DNA from: Gammaproteobacteria bacterium
GTDB taxonomy: Bacteria > Pseudomonadota > Gammaproteobacteria > SZUA-229
NCBI GenBank assembly: GCA_030637945.1
Contig: DAOWFN010000169.1
Coordinates: 1-7,742 of the forward strand
DNA length: 7,742 nt
Reading direction: 5' to 3'
This document shows positions 1 to 6,576 of the stretch, in pieces. How positions within the stretch are numbered: the stretch's first letter is position 1; every line of letters begins with the position of its first letter. The notes under the pieces were generated by a model. That model saw nothing but the letters and a program-made list of their open reading frames with translations. It did not search any database and was not told the origin of the DNA. Position numbers and translations under genes: made by a program.

Positions 1-417
1 AAAACGTTTGCCGGCGAGATAGTCATCAATACAATTAATAACCATTGGACTGCGTAATTGCGGCTGCTGTTGGATGAGTTCATCACGTGATTTCCAGACG
101 GCCTGTAATATGCCGTCATCAAGTGTTTTCTCGGGATTATGATCGTGGCAAGAACCGCAAAATGATACCCGCAGGAAACTTTCACCGTTATCGGGGTGTT
201 TCCATAGATAGATGCCGGTGATTGCTTCGGGAACAAAGTTCCAGGCTGTCTCTTCGAGCGTCTCACGAATAACCGCATCGATCAGGCTTTCATCCGGGTC
301 AAGATGGCCTGCTGGCTGGTTGAATACTCTTTCGTTATTGACCAGTTCTTCGACCATGAGAAATTTGTTGTCATGTTCGATGATAGCCGCGACCGTAGCA
401 TGGGGTTTCCAGACCAT
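1..417 (-). CDS. nudJ: Nudix hydrolase, NudJ-like (3' end cut by window edge)
   Basis: The gene reads leftward from an ATG at 417-415 and is still open at base 1, giving 139 residues. From memory of E. coli NudJ (about 153 aa), only some 15-20 C-terminal residues are missing. The Nudix box spans residues 37-59, with G37, E43, R51, E52, E55 and E56; the last three Glu bind the metal. Ala58 replaces the usual Gly of GX5EX7REUXEEXGU. The start (MVWKPHATVAAII), NQPAGHL (33-39) and LRSPMV near residue 120 match NudJ closely. E. coli NudJ is a cytosolic phosphohydrolase that acts on nucleoside di- and triphosphates and on the thiamine precursor HMP-PP. The start lies 5 nt after the DUF2062 stop, with a purine-rich AAGAAG upstream, so the two genes are probably co-transcribed. 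In E. coli nudJ is beside mnmA, which may lie beyond the left edge. The family call is firm; the substrate is inferred. Confidence 0.9.
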   Translation of the reverse strand, partial: MVWKPHATVAAIIEHDNKFLMVEELVNNERVFNQPAGHLDPDESLIDAVIRETLEETAWNFVPEAITGIYLWKHPDNGESFLRVSFCGSCHDHNPEKTLDDGILQAVWKSRDELIQQQPQLRSPMVINCIDDYLAGKRF

Positions 418-422
418 AGTGC

Positions 423-938
423 TTACTTCTTAAGATGTGGACTTGATGCGCGCTTGCTTAATACCATATAGCGCCATATGCCCTCGACGGTTATGTAGCC
501 GATGAGGCTGCTAGTGGTTGCCAGCGTAAAGCAACCGACCAGAAAAGGTTTCCAGATGGCGGATAATTCATTAAATAGCCAGTCCATTGTTAGTTCAAAA
601 TTGAAATCACTTGCCGGCTCTCCCACGATCCACGTGCCTACGGTATACGCAAAATAAAACATTGGTGGAATCGTTAAAGGGTTTGTTATCCAGACCAGTA
701 CAACAGATAGAGGTAAATTAGTGCCAAGTAATATCGCAGCGCCCGCTGCTAACGCCATCTGGAAGGGGACTGGCATCCAGGCAAAGAATAGACCAACAGC
801 AAATGCACCAGCAACAGAGCGACGGCTTAGGTGCCATAAGCTTGGCTCATGTAACCAGTCGCCAAATATCTGAAGTACTTTGTTTTCTTTTATTTTATGT
901 GGATGCGGTAGAAAACGTTGGAAAAATTTGCGTGGCAT
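423..938 (-). CDS. DUF2062 domain inner-membrane protein
   Basis: This is a 171-residue protein of unknown function in the DUF2062 family. The N-terminus (MPRKFFQRFLPHPHKIKEN) is basic and typical of the family, which supports this start although no Shine-Dalgarno is visible. Family hallmarks are the PVPFQ motif at 56-60, inside a hydrophobic stretch of about 42-72, and NPLTIPP at 86-92, followed by an aromatic stretch (FYFAY). Probable membrane segments are about 42-72, 77-105 and 131-155, so it is an integral inner-membrane protein. It is transcribed away from comEC and lies 5 nt before nudJ. The pairing of DUF2062 with a divergent comEC is, as I recall, common in pseudomonads and related bacteria, but no biochemical role follows from that. 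The C-terminus is short and basic (residues about 160-171). The gene looks intact. Confidence 0.93.
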   Translation of the reverse strand: MPRKFFQRFLPHPHKIKENKVLQIFGDWLHEPSLWHLSRRSVAGAFAVGLFFAWMPVPFQMALAAGAAILLGTNLPLSVVLVWITNPLTIPPMFYFAYTVGTWIVGEPASDFNFELTMDWLFNELSAIWKPFLVGCFTLATTSSLIGYITVEGIWRYMVLSKRASSPHLKK

Positions 939-1074
939 GATTATTGTGCAGCGAAGGTTAAGCCGTTAAAGTTGTTTTATTGCGTTAAATGCGTAGTATA
1001 ACCTTTTTATTTTTAGATTTTTATGACTTCGCTATGGATAAGCGTTGTCTTGCTATGGAACAGGAATATTTGTA
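939..1074. promoter_or_regulatory. Divergent intergenic region with overlapping candidate promoters
   Basis: This 136-bp AT-rich gap separates the starts of DUF2062 (leftward) and comEC (rightward), so it should hold promoters for both. On the minus strand, TATACT at 1000-995 is a 5/6 match to a sigma70 -10 box, with no good -35 but A-rich DNA upstream; transcription would start near 988, about 50 nt before the DUF2062 ATG. On the plus strand, TAGTAT (994-999, 4/6) or TATAAC (997-1002, 5/6) could be a -10. TTGTTT at 972-977 is a weak -35, 16 nt from TAGTAT. The two -10 candidates occupy the same bases. These are visual matches only. Confidence 0.35.
1062..1066 (+). promoter_or_regulatory. Ribosome binding site that decides the comEC start
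   Basis: AGGAA lies 8 nt before the ATG at 1075. An alternative in-frame TTG at 1045 would add ten residues but has no Shine-Dalgarno sequence, and the extra residues (SCYGTGIFV) do not look like a ComEC N-terminus. A further ATG at 1093 has no such site. Confidence 0.65.
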
Positions 1075-3579
1075 ATGGATTACAGAGCAGGGATGTTCGT
1101 CTATGCGTTGGCTTTTTTACTGGGTGATATATTTGTCCAGCAACTCAGTGTCCTGCCGACTCGTTCTGCGTTAATCATAATATCTATCAGTATCTGTTTG
1201 TTATTTGCTGCTTTCTTCATCAGTAAGAAGTGGTGTAAAAACCGGTTTTTATATAAAGAATTAACTTTAACTATATTACTTATAATATTGTTATTATTAG
1301 GTATTTTATATACAAGTTTGTATGCGAAGCAGCAACTATCTAACCGGCTTGATAAAAATTTAATTGGCAAAAGTCTGATCGTTTCAGGTTTTGTGTCGGA
1401 TATACCAGTAGTAAATGGACATGTTCAGCGTTTTACATTCTATGTTGAAAGCTTCAAGGTTTTATCATCCACCGGTAGAAATAATACGCAAGCTGATCTT
1501 ATTGCAAAGTTTCCCCGAAAAATCAGGCTAAGTTGGTACTATGGCCAGAGAATTAACAGCTCTGAAAGATGGCAATTTGAAGTACGTTTAAAACCGCCGC
1601 ATGGATTCATGAATCCGGCCGGTTTTGATTATGAGTCGTGGCTGTTTCAACATGGTATAGATGCGACAGGGTATGTTCGTAAGTCTGAATTAAATCAGCA
1701 TAATAAAAGTACACTTAACGATGGTTTTCGAGGTTATATCGATAGCCATCGTCAAAGGCTTGGTCAGTTGATTGATTCAATAGCTGATAAAGAGAACGAT
1801 AGCACTTCAGGAGCAGGTTCATTTTCATTAGTCAAAGCCCTGGCTATTGGTGACAAGTCTTCTATTTCAAATGAACAATGGCTGGTACTGATCAATACGG
1901 GCACCAGTCATTTAATGGCTATTTCGGGCCTGCATATTGGCCTGGCTGCCTTATTTGCCTATGTCGTAATACGACGATTAATTCCCTCACATATTACGAA
2001 ACGCGTTCCTGCGCAACATGTAGCTCTTGTTGGTGGCATGTTTGTCGCACTGTTGTATGCATTAATTGCAGGGTTATCTATTCCCACTCAGCGTGCCATC
2101 ATCATGTTGTTTGTTATCTCGGTGATGATGCTGGTTCGTCACAATCACCGATCGATCGACGCATTGGGTTTTGCTTTATTCGTTGTTTTAATCATTGATC
2201 CGATAGCTGTTTTAGCCGTAGGTTTCTGGTTTTCTTTTGCCGCTGTTGCTGTCATTTTTATTAGCTTGAATACAGGCTCGTCAAAGCCACAGACTAACGA
2301 TGATTCTATCGCAGGAAAAGTACTTACAACGATAAAACAGTGGGTCAGATTGCAATTAATAATCAGCATTTTTTTATTGCCGTTATCGTTGTTCATGTTT
2401 CAGCAAGTATCGCTGATATCGCCGATCGCTAATTTTCTATTGATCCCCTATGTCAGTTTTTTAGTGGTACCTGTGGTGTTATCAGCGATAGTTTTTGTGT
2501 TTTTTCTGCCTGCTATTGCTGAGCTCTTATTTACCTTGGCGGCAGATATGATCGATTTTGTGTGGCCTACTTTAAACTATCTATCGATACGGCCATATGC
2601 GCTGTGGGTCCAGGGTGAAGTTGGTATGGTTGCATTATTGTCTGCCACGGCGGCTATATTATTGATATTTTTTGCAATCAAACAATTTGAAAATCAGCAT
2701 CGAAAAGTCACTTATTGGTTGTTTCTCTTTCCTGTCGCAGTATTGATGATTCCGTTGTTTGCATTTAATGACTCTGATTTAAAATCAGGGGAATATAAAG
2801 TCACTGTGCTTGATGTTGGCCAGGGTTCAGCTGCAGTATTGCAAACACAAAACCATGTATTTGTTTTTGATGCTGGTGCAAAATTTAGCGACCGGCTGGA
2901 TATGGGCCGTAGTGTTGTTATTCCATACCTCCGTTCTCGAGGTATAAAATCACTGGACTATTTGATTATCAGTCATGGGGACAGTGACCACATCGGAGGC
3001 GCGCAGGCAATCATCGATGAATACTCAGCGACGACTGTCCTGGGTCAGGATATAGAAAAATTGCAGGCGGCCAACAAACAGATTTGTTTAGAAGGATTTA
3101 AATGGCAGTGGGATGGTGTTGATTTTGAGTTTTTATCACCAGCCGCAGAGGGTGAATCAAAGTCTTTGGTCGTTAAGCGTAATGATCGCTCATGTGTTTT
3201 ACATGTTTCCTCCAGCCAGGGTTCAGTGTTGTTTACCGGTGATATCGAAAAGAAAGTTGAACGAAAATTATTGGAAAAATACAGCAGCGGACTAGCATCT
3301 GATGTTTTGATCGTGCCGCATCACGGCAGTAATACTTCATCGACTACGGCCTTTATTAATGCAGTAAATCCGGAATTTTCTTTATTTTCAGTAGGTTATA
3401 AAAACAGATATAAATTGCCGGGAAAAAAAGTTATCGATCGCTATATCGCATCAAACAGTACGAGAATACAAACGGCTGAAAGCGGAGCGATTACTGTCAA
3501 ATTCACTGATAAGAATGCTATCGAAGTTACGAAATACAGAGAAAGTACAGGTAAATACTGGAATCACATAATTAACTGA
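1075..3579 (+). CDS. comEC: ComEC/Rec2 family DNA internalisation channel
   Basis: The protein has 834 residues from the ATG at 1075, a normal to slightly long ComEC (E. coli YcaI is about 750). It is a polytopic inner-membrane protein that passes transforming DNA as a single strand into the cytoplasm. Three parts are visible. An N-terminal membrane segment plus soluble DUF4131-type region covers about 1-190. The Competence domain covers about 230-510, with the conserved HLMAISGLHIGL around residues 278-289 and PTQRAIIM shortly after. A C-terminal metallo-beta-lactamase-like domain starts at LDVGQGSAA (D580), with HGDSDHIGG at 634-642, FTGD at 720-723, VPHHGSNTSS with H749/H750, and the SVGYKNRYKLPG segment. 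The metal-binding His and Asp residues of that domain are present, so it may be an active nuclease; that is inference, as its role differs between species. There is no frameshift or truncation. No other competence gene lies in the window, and the 138-bp gap suggests exbB may also have its own promoter. Confidence 0.95.
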   Translation: MDYRAGMFVYALAFLLGDIFVQQLSVLPTRSALIIISISICLLFAAFFISKKWCKNRFLYKELTLTILLIILLLLGILYTSLYAKQQLSNRLDKNLIGKSLIVSGFVSDIPVVNGHVQRFTFYVESFKVLSSTGRNNTQADLIAKFPRKIRLSWYYGQRINSSERWQFEVRLKPPHGFMNPAGFDYESWLFQHGIDATGYVRKSELNQHNKSTLNDGFRGYIDSHRQRLGQLIDSIADKENDSTSGAGSFSLVKALAIGDKSSISNEQWLVLINTGTSHLMAISGLHIGLAALFAYVVIRRLIPSHITKRVPAQHVALVGGMFVALLYALIAGLSIPTQRAIIMLFVISVMMLVRHNHRSIDALGFALFVVLIIDPIAVLAVGFWFSFAAVAVIFISLNTGSSKPQTNDDSIAGKVLTTIKQWVRLQLIISIFLLPLSLFMFQQVSLISPIANFLLIPYVSFLVVPVVLSAIVFVFFLPAIAELLFTLAADMIDFVWPTLNYLSIRPYALWVQGEVGMVALLSATAAILLIFFAIKQFENQHRKVTYWLFLFPVAVLMIPLFAFNDSDLKSGEYKVTVLDVGQGSAAVLQTQNHVFVFDAGAKFSDRLDMGRSVVIPYLRSRGIKSLDYLIISHGDSDHIGGAQAIIDEYSATTVLGQDIEKLQAANKQICLEGFKWQWDGVDFEFLSPAAEGESKSLVVKRNDRSCVLHVSSSQGSVLFTGDIEKKVERKLLEKYSSGLASDVLIVPHHGSNTSSTTAFINAVNPEFSLFSVGYKNRYKLPGKKVIDRYIASNSTRIQTAESGAITVKFTDKNAIEVTKYRESTGKYWNHIIN

Positions 3580-3602
3580 TATTAATATGTAACGAAATCG
3601 GC

Positions 3603-3645
3603 ACTATTGGCTTGAGAAGAAATAAAGTAAGATAAAGCCGATAGT
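3603..3645 (+). repeat. Inverted repeat: 11-bp stem with 21-nt loop
   Basis: The left arm ACTATTGGCTT (3603-3613) pairs with the right arm AAGCCGATAGT (3635-3645) over 11 positions, ten Watson-Crick and one G-U in RNA. The loop (3614-3634) is purine-rich. The core of the right arm, GCCGAT (3637-3642), is also exactly complementary to ATCGGC at 3597-3602, so a second, shorter pairing excludes the first. No T-run follows the stem, so it is not a standard intrinsic terminator. It could be an mRNA-stability or regulatory structure, or a protein-binding palindrome. Confidence 0.45.
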
Positions 3646-3707
3646 TAATATAATAATAACAACGGGCGTTAAGCTGGCTTTTGGTTGGTTTAGCATCTTC
3701 TTTTTCA

Positions 3708-3714
3708 AAGGTGA
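3708..3714 (+). promoter_or_regulatory. Ribosome binding site supporting the GTG start of exbB
   Basis: AAGGTGA lies just before the GTG at 3718, with AAGG ending 6 nt upstream. The nearby ATG at 3716 is in another frame. The GTG gives the MFELVKSGGW N-terminus typical of these ExbB-like proteins, so the unusual start codon is well supported. Confidence 0.7.
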
Positions 3715-3717
3715 GAT

Positions 3718-4359
3718 GTGTTTGAATTAGTGAAATCCGGTGGCTGGTTAATGCTGCCTATCATTTTGTGTTCTATCGTTTCAATTTCTATCATCGCAGA
3801 GCGTTTCTGGACATTACGCCGTGAACGTGTGTTACCAAAACATCTTGTTGCTAAGGCATGGAGCGCGGTGAAACAGGATCATATGACACACACGGAGATT
3901 GAAGCTTTAAGTAAAGAATCTGCGCTGGGTGCGATTTTAAGTGTTGGTCTACACAATCGTAATGAAAGCCGTGAACGGATCAAAGAATCTATCGAGGAAA
4001 GAGGGCGTGAAGTCGTCCATGATATGGAGCGATTTTTAAATACCCTGGGCACCATCGCATCGATTTCACCTCTCTTAGGTCTATTGGGTACAGTGATAGG
4101 CATGATCAGTGTGTTTGCCGCTATCACCAAACACGGTGTTGGTAATCCCAGTGCATTAGCTGGCGGTATCTCAGAAGCGATGATTACTACAGCCGCGGGA
4201 TTAACCGTTGCCATCATCAGTTTGATCTTTTACCGTTATTTTCGCCGTAAAGTCGACGGTATCGTCGTGGTCATGGAACGTGAAGCTATTAAAATGGTTG
4301 ATGTTTTACATAATCATCATACGCACAGTGATGAAACTGCAGCACAAAGCGAACACTGA
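3718..4359 (+). CDS. exbB: ExbB/TolQ/MotA-family proton channel subunit
   Basis: The protein has 213 residues with a GTG start. The family builds inner-membrane, proton-motive-force-driven motors with ExbD/TolR. Membrane segment 1 is about residues 9-27 (GWLMLPIILCSIVSISII), followed by a cytoplasmic region of about 28-105. Segments 2 and 3 cover about 112-138 and 148-172, with the hallmark SPLLGLLGTVIGM (117-129, including T125) and the conserved SEAMITTAAGLTVAI stretch. It is slightly shorter than E. coli TolQ (230) and ExbB (244) and lacks a long N-terminal extension. The C-terminal tail carries H198, H200, H201, H203 and H213. Its stop overlaps the exbD start by one base, so the pair is translationally coupled. 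No TonB or TolA gene is nearby. Placement before msbA and lpxK suggests a link to the cell envelope, but the energised partner is unknown. The family is certain; the name exbB is by convention. Confidence 0.92.
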   Translation: MFELVKSGGWLMLPIILCSIVSISIIAERFWTLRRERVLPKHLVAKAWSAVKQDHMTHTEIEALSKESALGAILSVGLHNRNESRERIKESIEERGREVVHDMERFLNTLGTIASISPLLGLLGTVIGMISVFAAITKHGVGNPSALAGGISEAMITTAAGLTVAIISLIFYRYFRRKVDGIVVVMEREAIKMVDVLHNHHTHSDETAAQSEH

Positions 4360-4784
4360 TGAACCTGCGTCCTGGTCATAAAGAGGAAAATGTAGAGGTT
4401 AATCTAACGCCGTTGATCGACGTGGTGTTCCTCCTGTTAATCTTCTTTATGGTATCTACAACATTTGACCGCCATGCCACGCTGAAGGTTTCTTTGCCTG
4501 AATCGACAGTAAAAGCAACACAGCAACAAGAGGAACCATTGGTTTTATCGATCGATGCTAAAGGTAATTATTTTCTTAATGATCGGCAGATAGTGAATCA
4601 GACATTAGATACATTAAAGCAGGCATTAAAGAGAACGATCGGTGACGAGGGTATGATAAAAGAAACGGCGCTGGTACTAAGGGCAGACGCTAATACGCCA
4701 CATCAATCTGTAGTAAGAGCGATGGATGCCGCTTCACAGCTGGGTATGACTAAACTGTCGATTGCAACGGTTGAGAGCAACTGA
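4359..4784 (+). CDS. exbD: ExbD/TolR-family motor subunit
   Basis: The protein has 141 residues, a usual length for ExbD/TolR. It has a short cytoplasmic N-terminus, then one membrane helix (about 19-37) preceded by the family motif VNLTPLIDVVFLLLIFF. D21 in that motif is the conserved membrane Asp that carries protons in this family. The rest (about 42-141) is a periplasmic domain, beginning LKVSLPES, which in relatives dimerises and contacts peptidoglycan or partner proteins. The ATG overlaps the last base of the exbB TGA stop, which indicates coupled translation and balanced assembly of the complex. The msbA ATG follows after 5 nt. Nothing is truncated. The protein's partner outside ExbB cannot be read from the window. 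Confidence 0.93.
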   Translation: MNLRPGHKEENVEVNLTPLIDVVFLLLIFFMVSTTFDRHATLKVSLPESTVKATQQQEEPLVLSIDAKGNYFLNDRQIVNQTLDTLKQALKRTIGDEGMIKETALVLRADANTPHQSVVRAMDAASQLGMTKLSIATVESN

Positions 4785-4789
4785 TTTTT

Positions 4790-6559
4790 ATGATGGATGA
4801 TAGAAATAACAGCGAATCAGATAGTTTGAGCAGTATCCATCTCTATCGGCGCCTGTTGTCCTACGCGCTGGTGTACTGGAAGATCTTTATCGTTGCAATC
4901 ATCGGTATGGTAATAGTCGCTGCAGCATCAACGGCTTTTCCTGCCTTAATGCAACCGATGATGGATGGCAGTTTTGTTGACAGAGACCCGGAAACGATTA
5001 AGTGGGTTCCATTCGCACTGATCGGTATTTTTTTCGTACGTGTCATCGGTTCATTTGTTTCAAGCTATGGTATGAGTGTGATAGGGCGAAATGTTATCCG
5101 TGAATTACGCACGGAAATGTTTACCCGTTTATTAACACTGCCAAAATCCTTCTACGATCAGGCAACAACAGGTGAGTTGATCTCAAAATTTTCTTTTGAT
5201 GTCGAACAGGTGGCAAATGCTACGACTAAAGCAATTACTGTTTTTATCCGTGATGCATTAACCGTCATCGCTTTAGTTAGCTGGATGTTTTACCTGAATA
5301 CTAAACTAGCATTGGTCTTTGTTACTGTTGCACCGTTAGTGGCTGCATTGATCGTTGGTGTCTCTAAACGCTTCCGCATGATAAGTCGTAATATCCAGGT
5401 AAGTATGGGTGATGTTTCACGTGTTATCGAAGAATCGATCAAAGGTCAGTTAGTGGTAAAGATATTTGGTGGTCGCGATTATGAAGAGCGACAATTTAGC
5501 AGCGTAAACGATTTGAACCGTCGTCAAAATTTGCGCTTACAGATGACACAAGCTTTAAGTTCACCCATCGTGCAATTATTAGTCGCCTGTGCTTTAGCGA
5601 TTATCATCTACCTGGCAACGCTCGACAGCATGATCGACGAGATCAGTGTTGGCACCTTCGTTTCATTTATCACTGCTATGTCGATGCTATTGCCGCCCGT
5701 TCGTTCACTCACTTCGATCGTCAGTGTGTTGCAGCGTGGTATCGCAGCAGCGGAAAGTGTATTTAACTTTATTGATCTGAAGCAGGAACATGACGAGGGT
5801 GATTATCAGACTGATACAGTAAAAGGCTTAATTGAATTTGATGGTATTACTTTTACTTATCAGGACGAGGATGTTGCGTCGCTGGAAGAAATTAATCTAA
5901 CCATCGAAGTTGGCCAAACAGTCGCTTTTGTCGGACGCTCGGGCAGCGGTAAAACGACTTTATTAAATCTGATACCAAGATTATATGATGTTGTCGAGGG
6001 AGAAGTCCGTCTCGATGGTATTAACATCCAAAATTACAGGCTTGATAATTTACGCAGCCATATCTCGTACGTGGGACAGGATGTCGTACTGTTTAACGAC
6101 ACGATCGAACATAATATTGCCTATGGCAGAATGAAAACATGCAGCCACGAAGATGTTGTTGAAGCGACAAAAGCTGCACATGCATATGAATTTATCAGTG
6201 AATCCAGTGATGGTTTTCAAACCATCGTTGGTGAAAGAGGTGTGATGTTATCCGGTGGGCAACGACAGCGAATCGCTATCGCACGGGCATTATTAAAAGA
6301 CGCACCGATACTGATACTCGATGAGGCAACCTCGGCGCTCGATACTGAATCTGAGCGTTATATTCAGGCATCGCTGGAAAACCTGATGGAAACACGTACT
6401 ACACTGGTTATTGCACATCGTCTTTCAACGATCGAAAAAGCAGATGTAATCGTTGTCATGGATAAAGGGAGGATTGTCGAATCGGGTACGCATCAGGAAC
6501 TGATGGCTTTAAATAAACACTATGCGGCATTGCACCAAACGAATTTTGAAGAAAAATAA
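4790..6559 (+). CDS. msbA: MsbA, lipid A/core LPS flippase ABC transporter
   Basis: The protein is 589 residues, close to E. coli MsbA (582), with a fused membrane domain and ATPase that works as a homodimer. MsbA flips core-lipid A across the inner membrane using ATP. The membrane domain covers about 30-310, with hydrophobic stretches near 32-52, 76-95, 150-190 and 255-300. The ATPase domain starts near 345. It has Walker A GRSGSGKTT (382-390), Q-loop Q430, signature LSGGQ (487-491), Walker B ending LILDE with D511 and E512, and H-loop H543. All catalytic residues are intact. Two adjacent in-frame ATGs (4790 and 4793) could both serve; a GAGAG at 4773-4777 is the only Shine-Dalgarno candidate, so the start may depend on coupling to exbD. 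Placement directly before lpxK is the classic msbA arrangement and separates it from other ABC exporters of the same fold, such as multidrug or lipid transporters. Confidence 0.95.
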   Translation: MMDDRNNSESDSLSSIHLYRRLLSYALVYWKIFIVAIIGMVIVAAASTAFPALMQPMMDGSFVDRDPETIKWVPFALIGIFFVRVIGSFVSSYGMSVIGRNVIRELRTEMFTRLLTLPKSFYDQATTGELISKFSFDVEQVANATTKAITVFIRDALTVIALVSWMFYLNTKLALVFVTVAPLVAALIVGVSKRFRMISRNIQVSMGDVSRVIEESIKGQLVVKIFGGRDYEERQFSSVNDLNRRQNLRLQMTQALSSPIVQLLVACALAIIIYLATLDSMIDEISVGTFVSFITAMSMLLPPVRSLTSIVSVLQRGIAAAESVFNFIDLKQEHDEGDYQTDTVKGLIEFDGITFTYQDEDVASLEEINLTIEVGQTVAFVGRSGSGKTTLLNLIPRLYDVVEGEVRLDGINIQNYRLDNLRSHISYVGQDVVLFNDTIEHNIAYGRMKTCSHEDVVEATKAAHAYEFISESSDGFQTIVGERGVMLSGGQRQRIAIARALLKDAPILILDEATSALDTESERYIQASLENLMETRTTLVIAHRLSTIEKADVIVVMDKGRIVESGTHQELMALNKHYAALHQTNFEEK

Positions 6560-6576
6560 TTGCTGATAATGCCGGT

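Larger units (their letters stand above)
3580..3717 (+). promoter_or_regulatory. comEC-exbB intergenic region with possible exbB promoter
   Basis: This is the largest gap in the plus-strand cluster. It contains a perfect TATAAT (3649-3654) about 64 nt before exbB, in AT-rich DNA, but I see no good -35 16-18 nt upstream of it. A GTTAAGCTGGCTTTTGG stretch lies near 3668-3684. No classical terminator (GC-rich stem plus T-run) follows comEC, so read-through from comEC is possible. A promoter here for exbB-exbD-msbA-lpxK is plausible but rests mainly on one hexamer. Confidence 0.3.

Noticed and set aside
160..230. The Nudix box on the minus strand has Ala58 where the general signature has Gly
   Set aside because: The ETAW form is, as I recall, common in NudJ-like proteins of several proteobacteria, and all metal-binding Glu residues are present, so it is not evidence of inactivation. 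The box itself lies at about 241-309.
212..433. Plus-strand open frame opposite nudJ
   Set aside because: It is antisense to a well-supported Nudix gene, has no ribosome binding site I could see, and its product resembles no family.
1101..1370. Minus-strand open frame inside comEC
   Set aside because: It is a shadow of the comEC N-terminal membrane region; the low-complexity product reflects AT-rich codons.
1878..2198. Plus-strand 106-codon frame within comEC
   Set aside because: It lies in an alternative frame of the conserved Competence domain, with a Cys/His-rich product of the kind such shadows give.
3603..3645. Intrinsic terminator after comEC
   Set aside because: The stem has a long 21-nt loop, modest GC and no following T-run, so I call it only an inverted repeat.
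3879..4217. Minus-strand 112-codon frame opposite exbB
   Set aside because: It is antisense to conserved exbB membrane segments; the length is explained by the codon pattern of the real gene.
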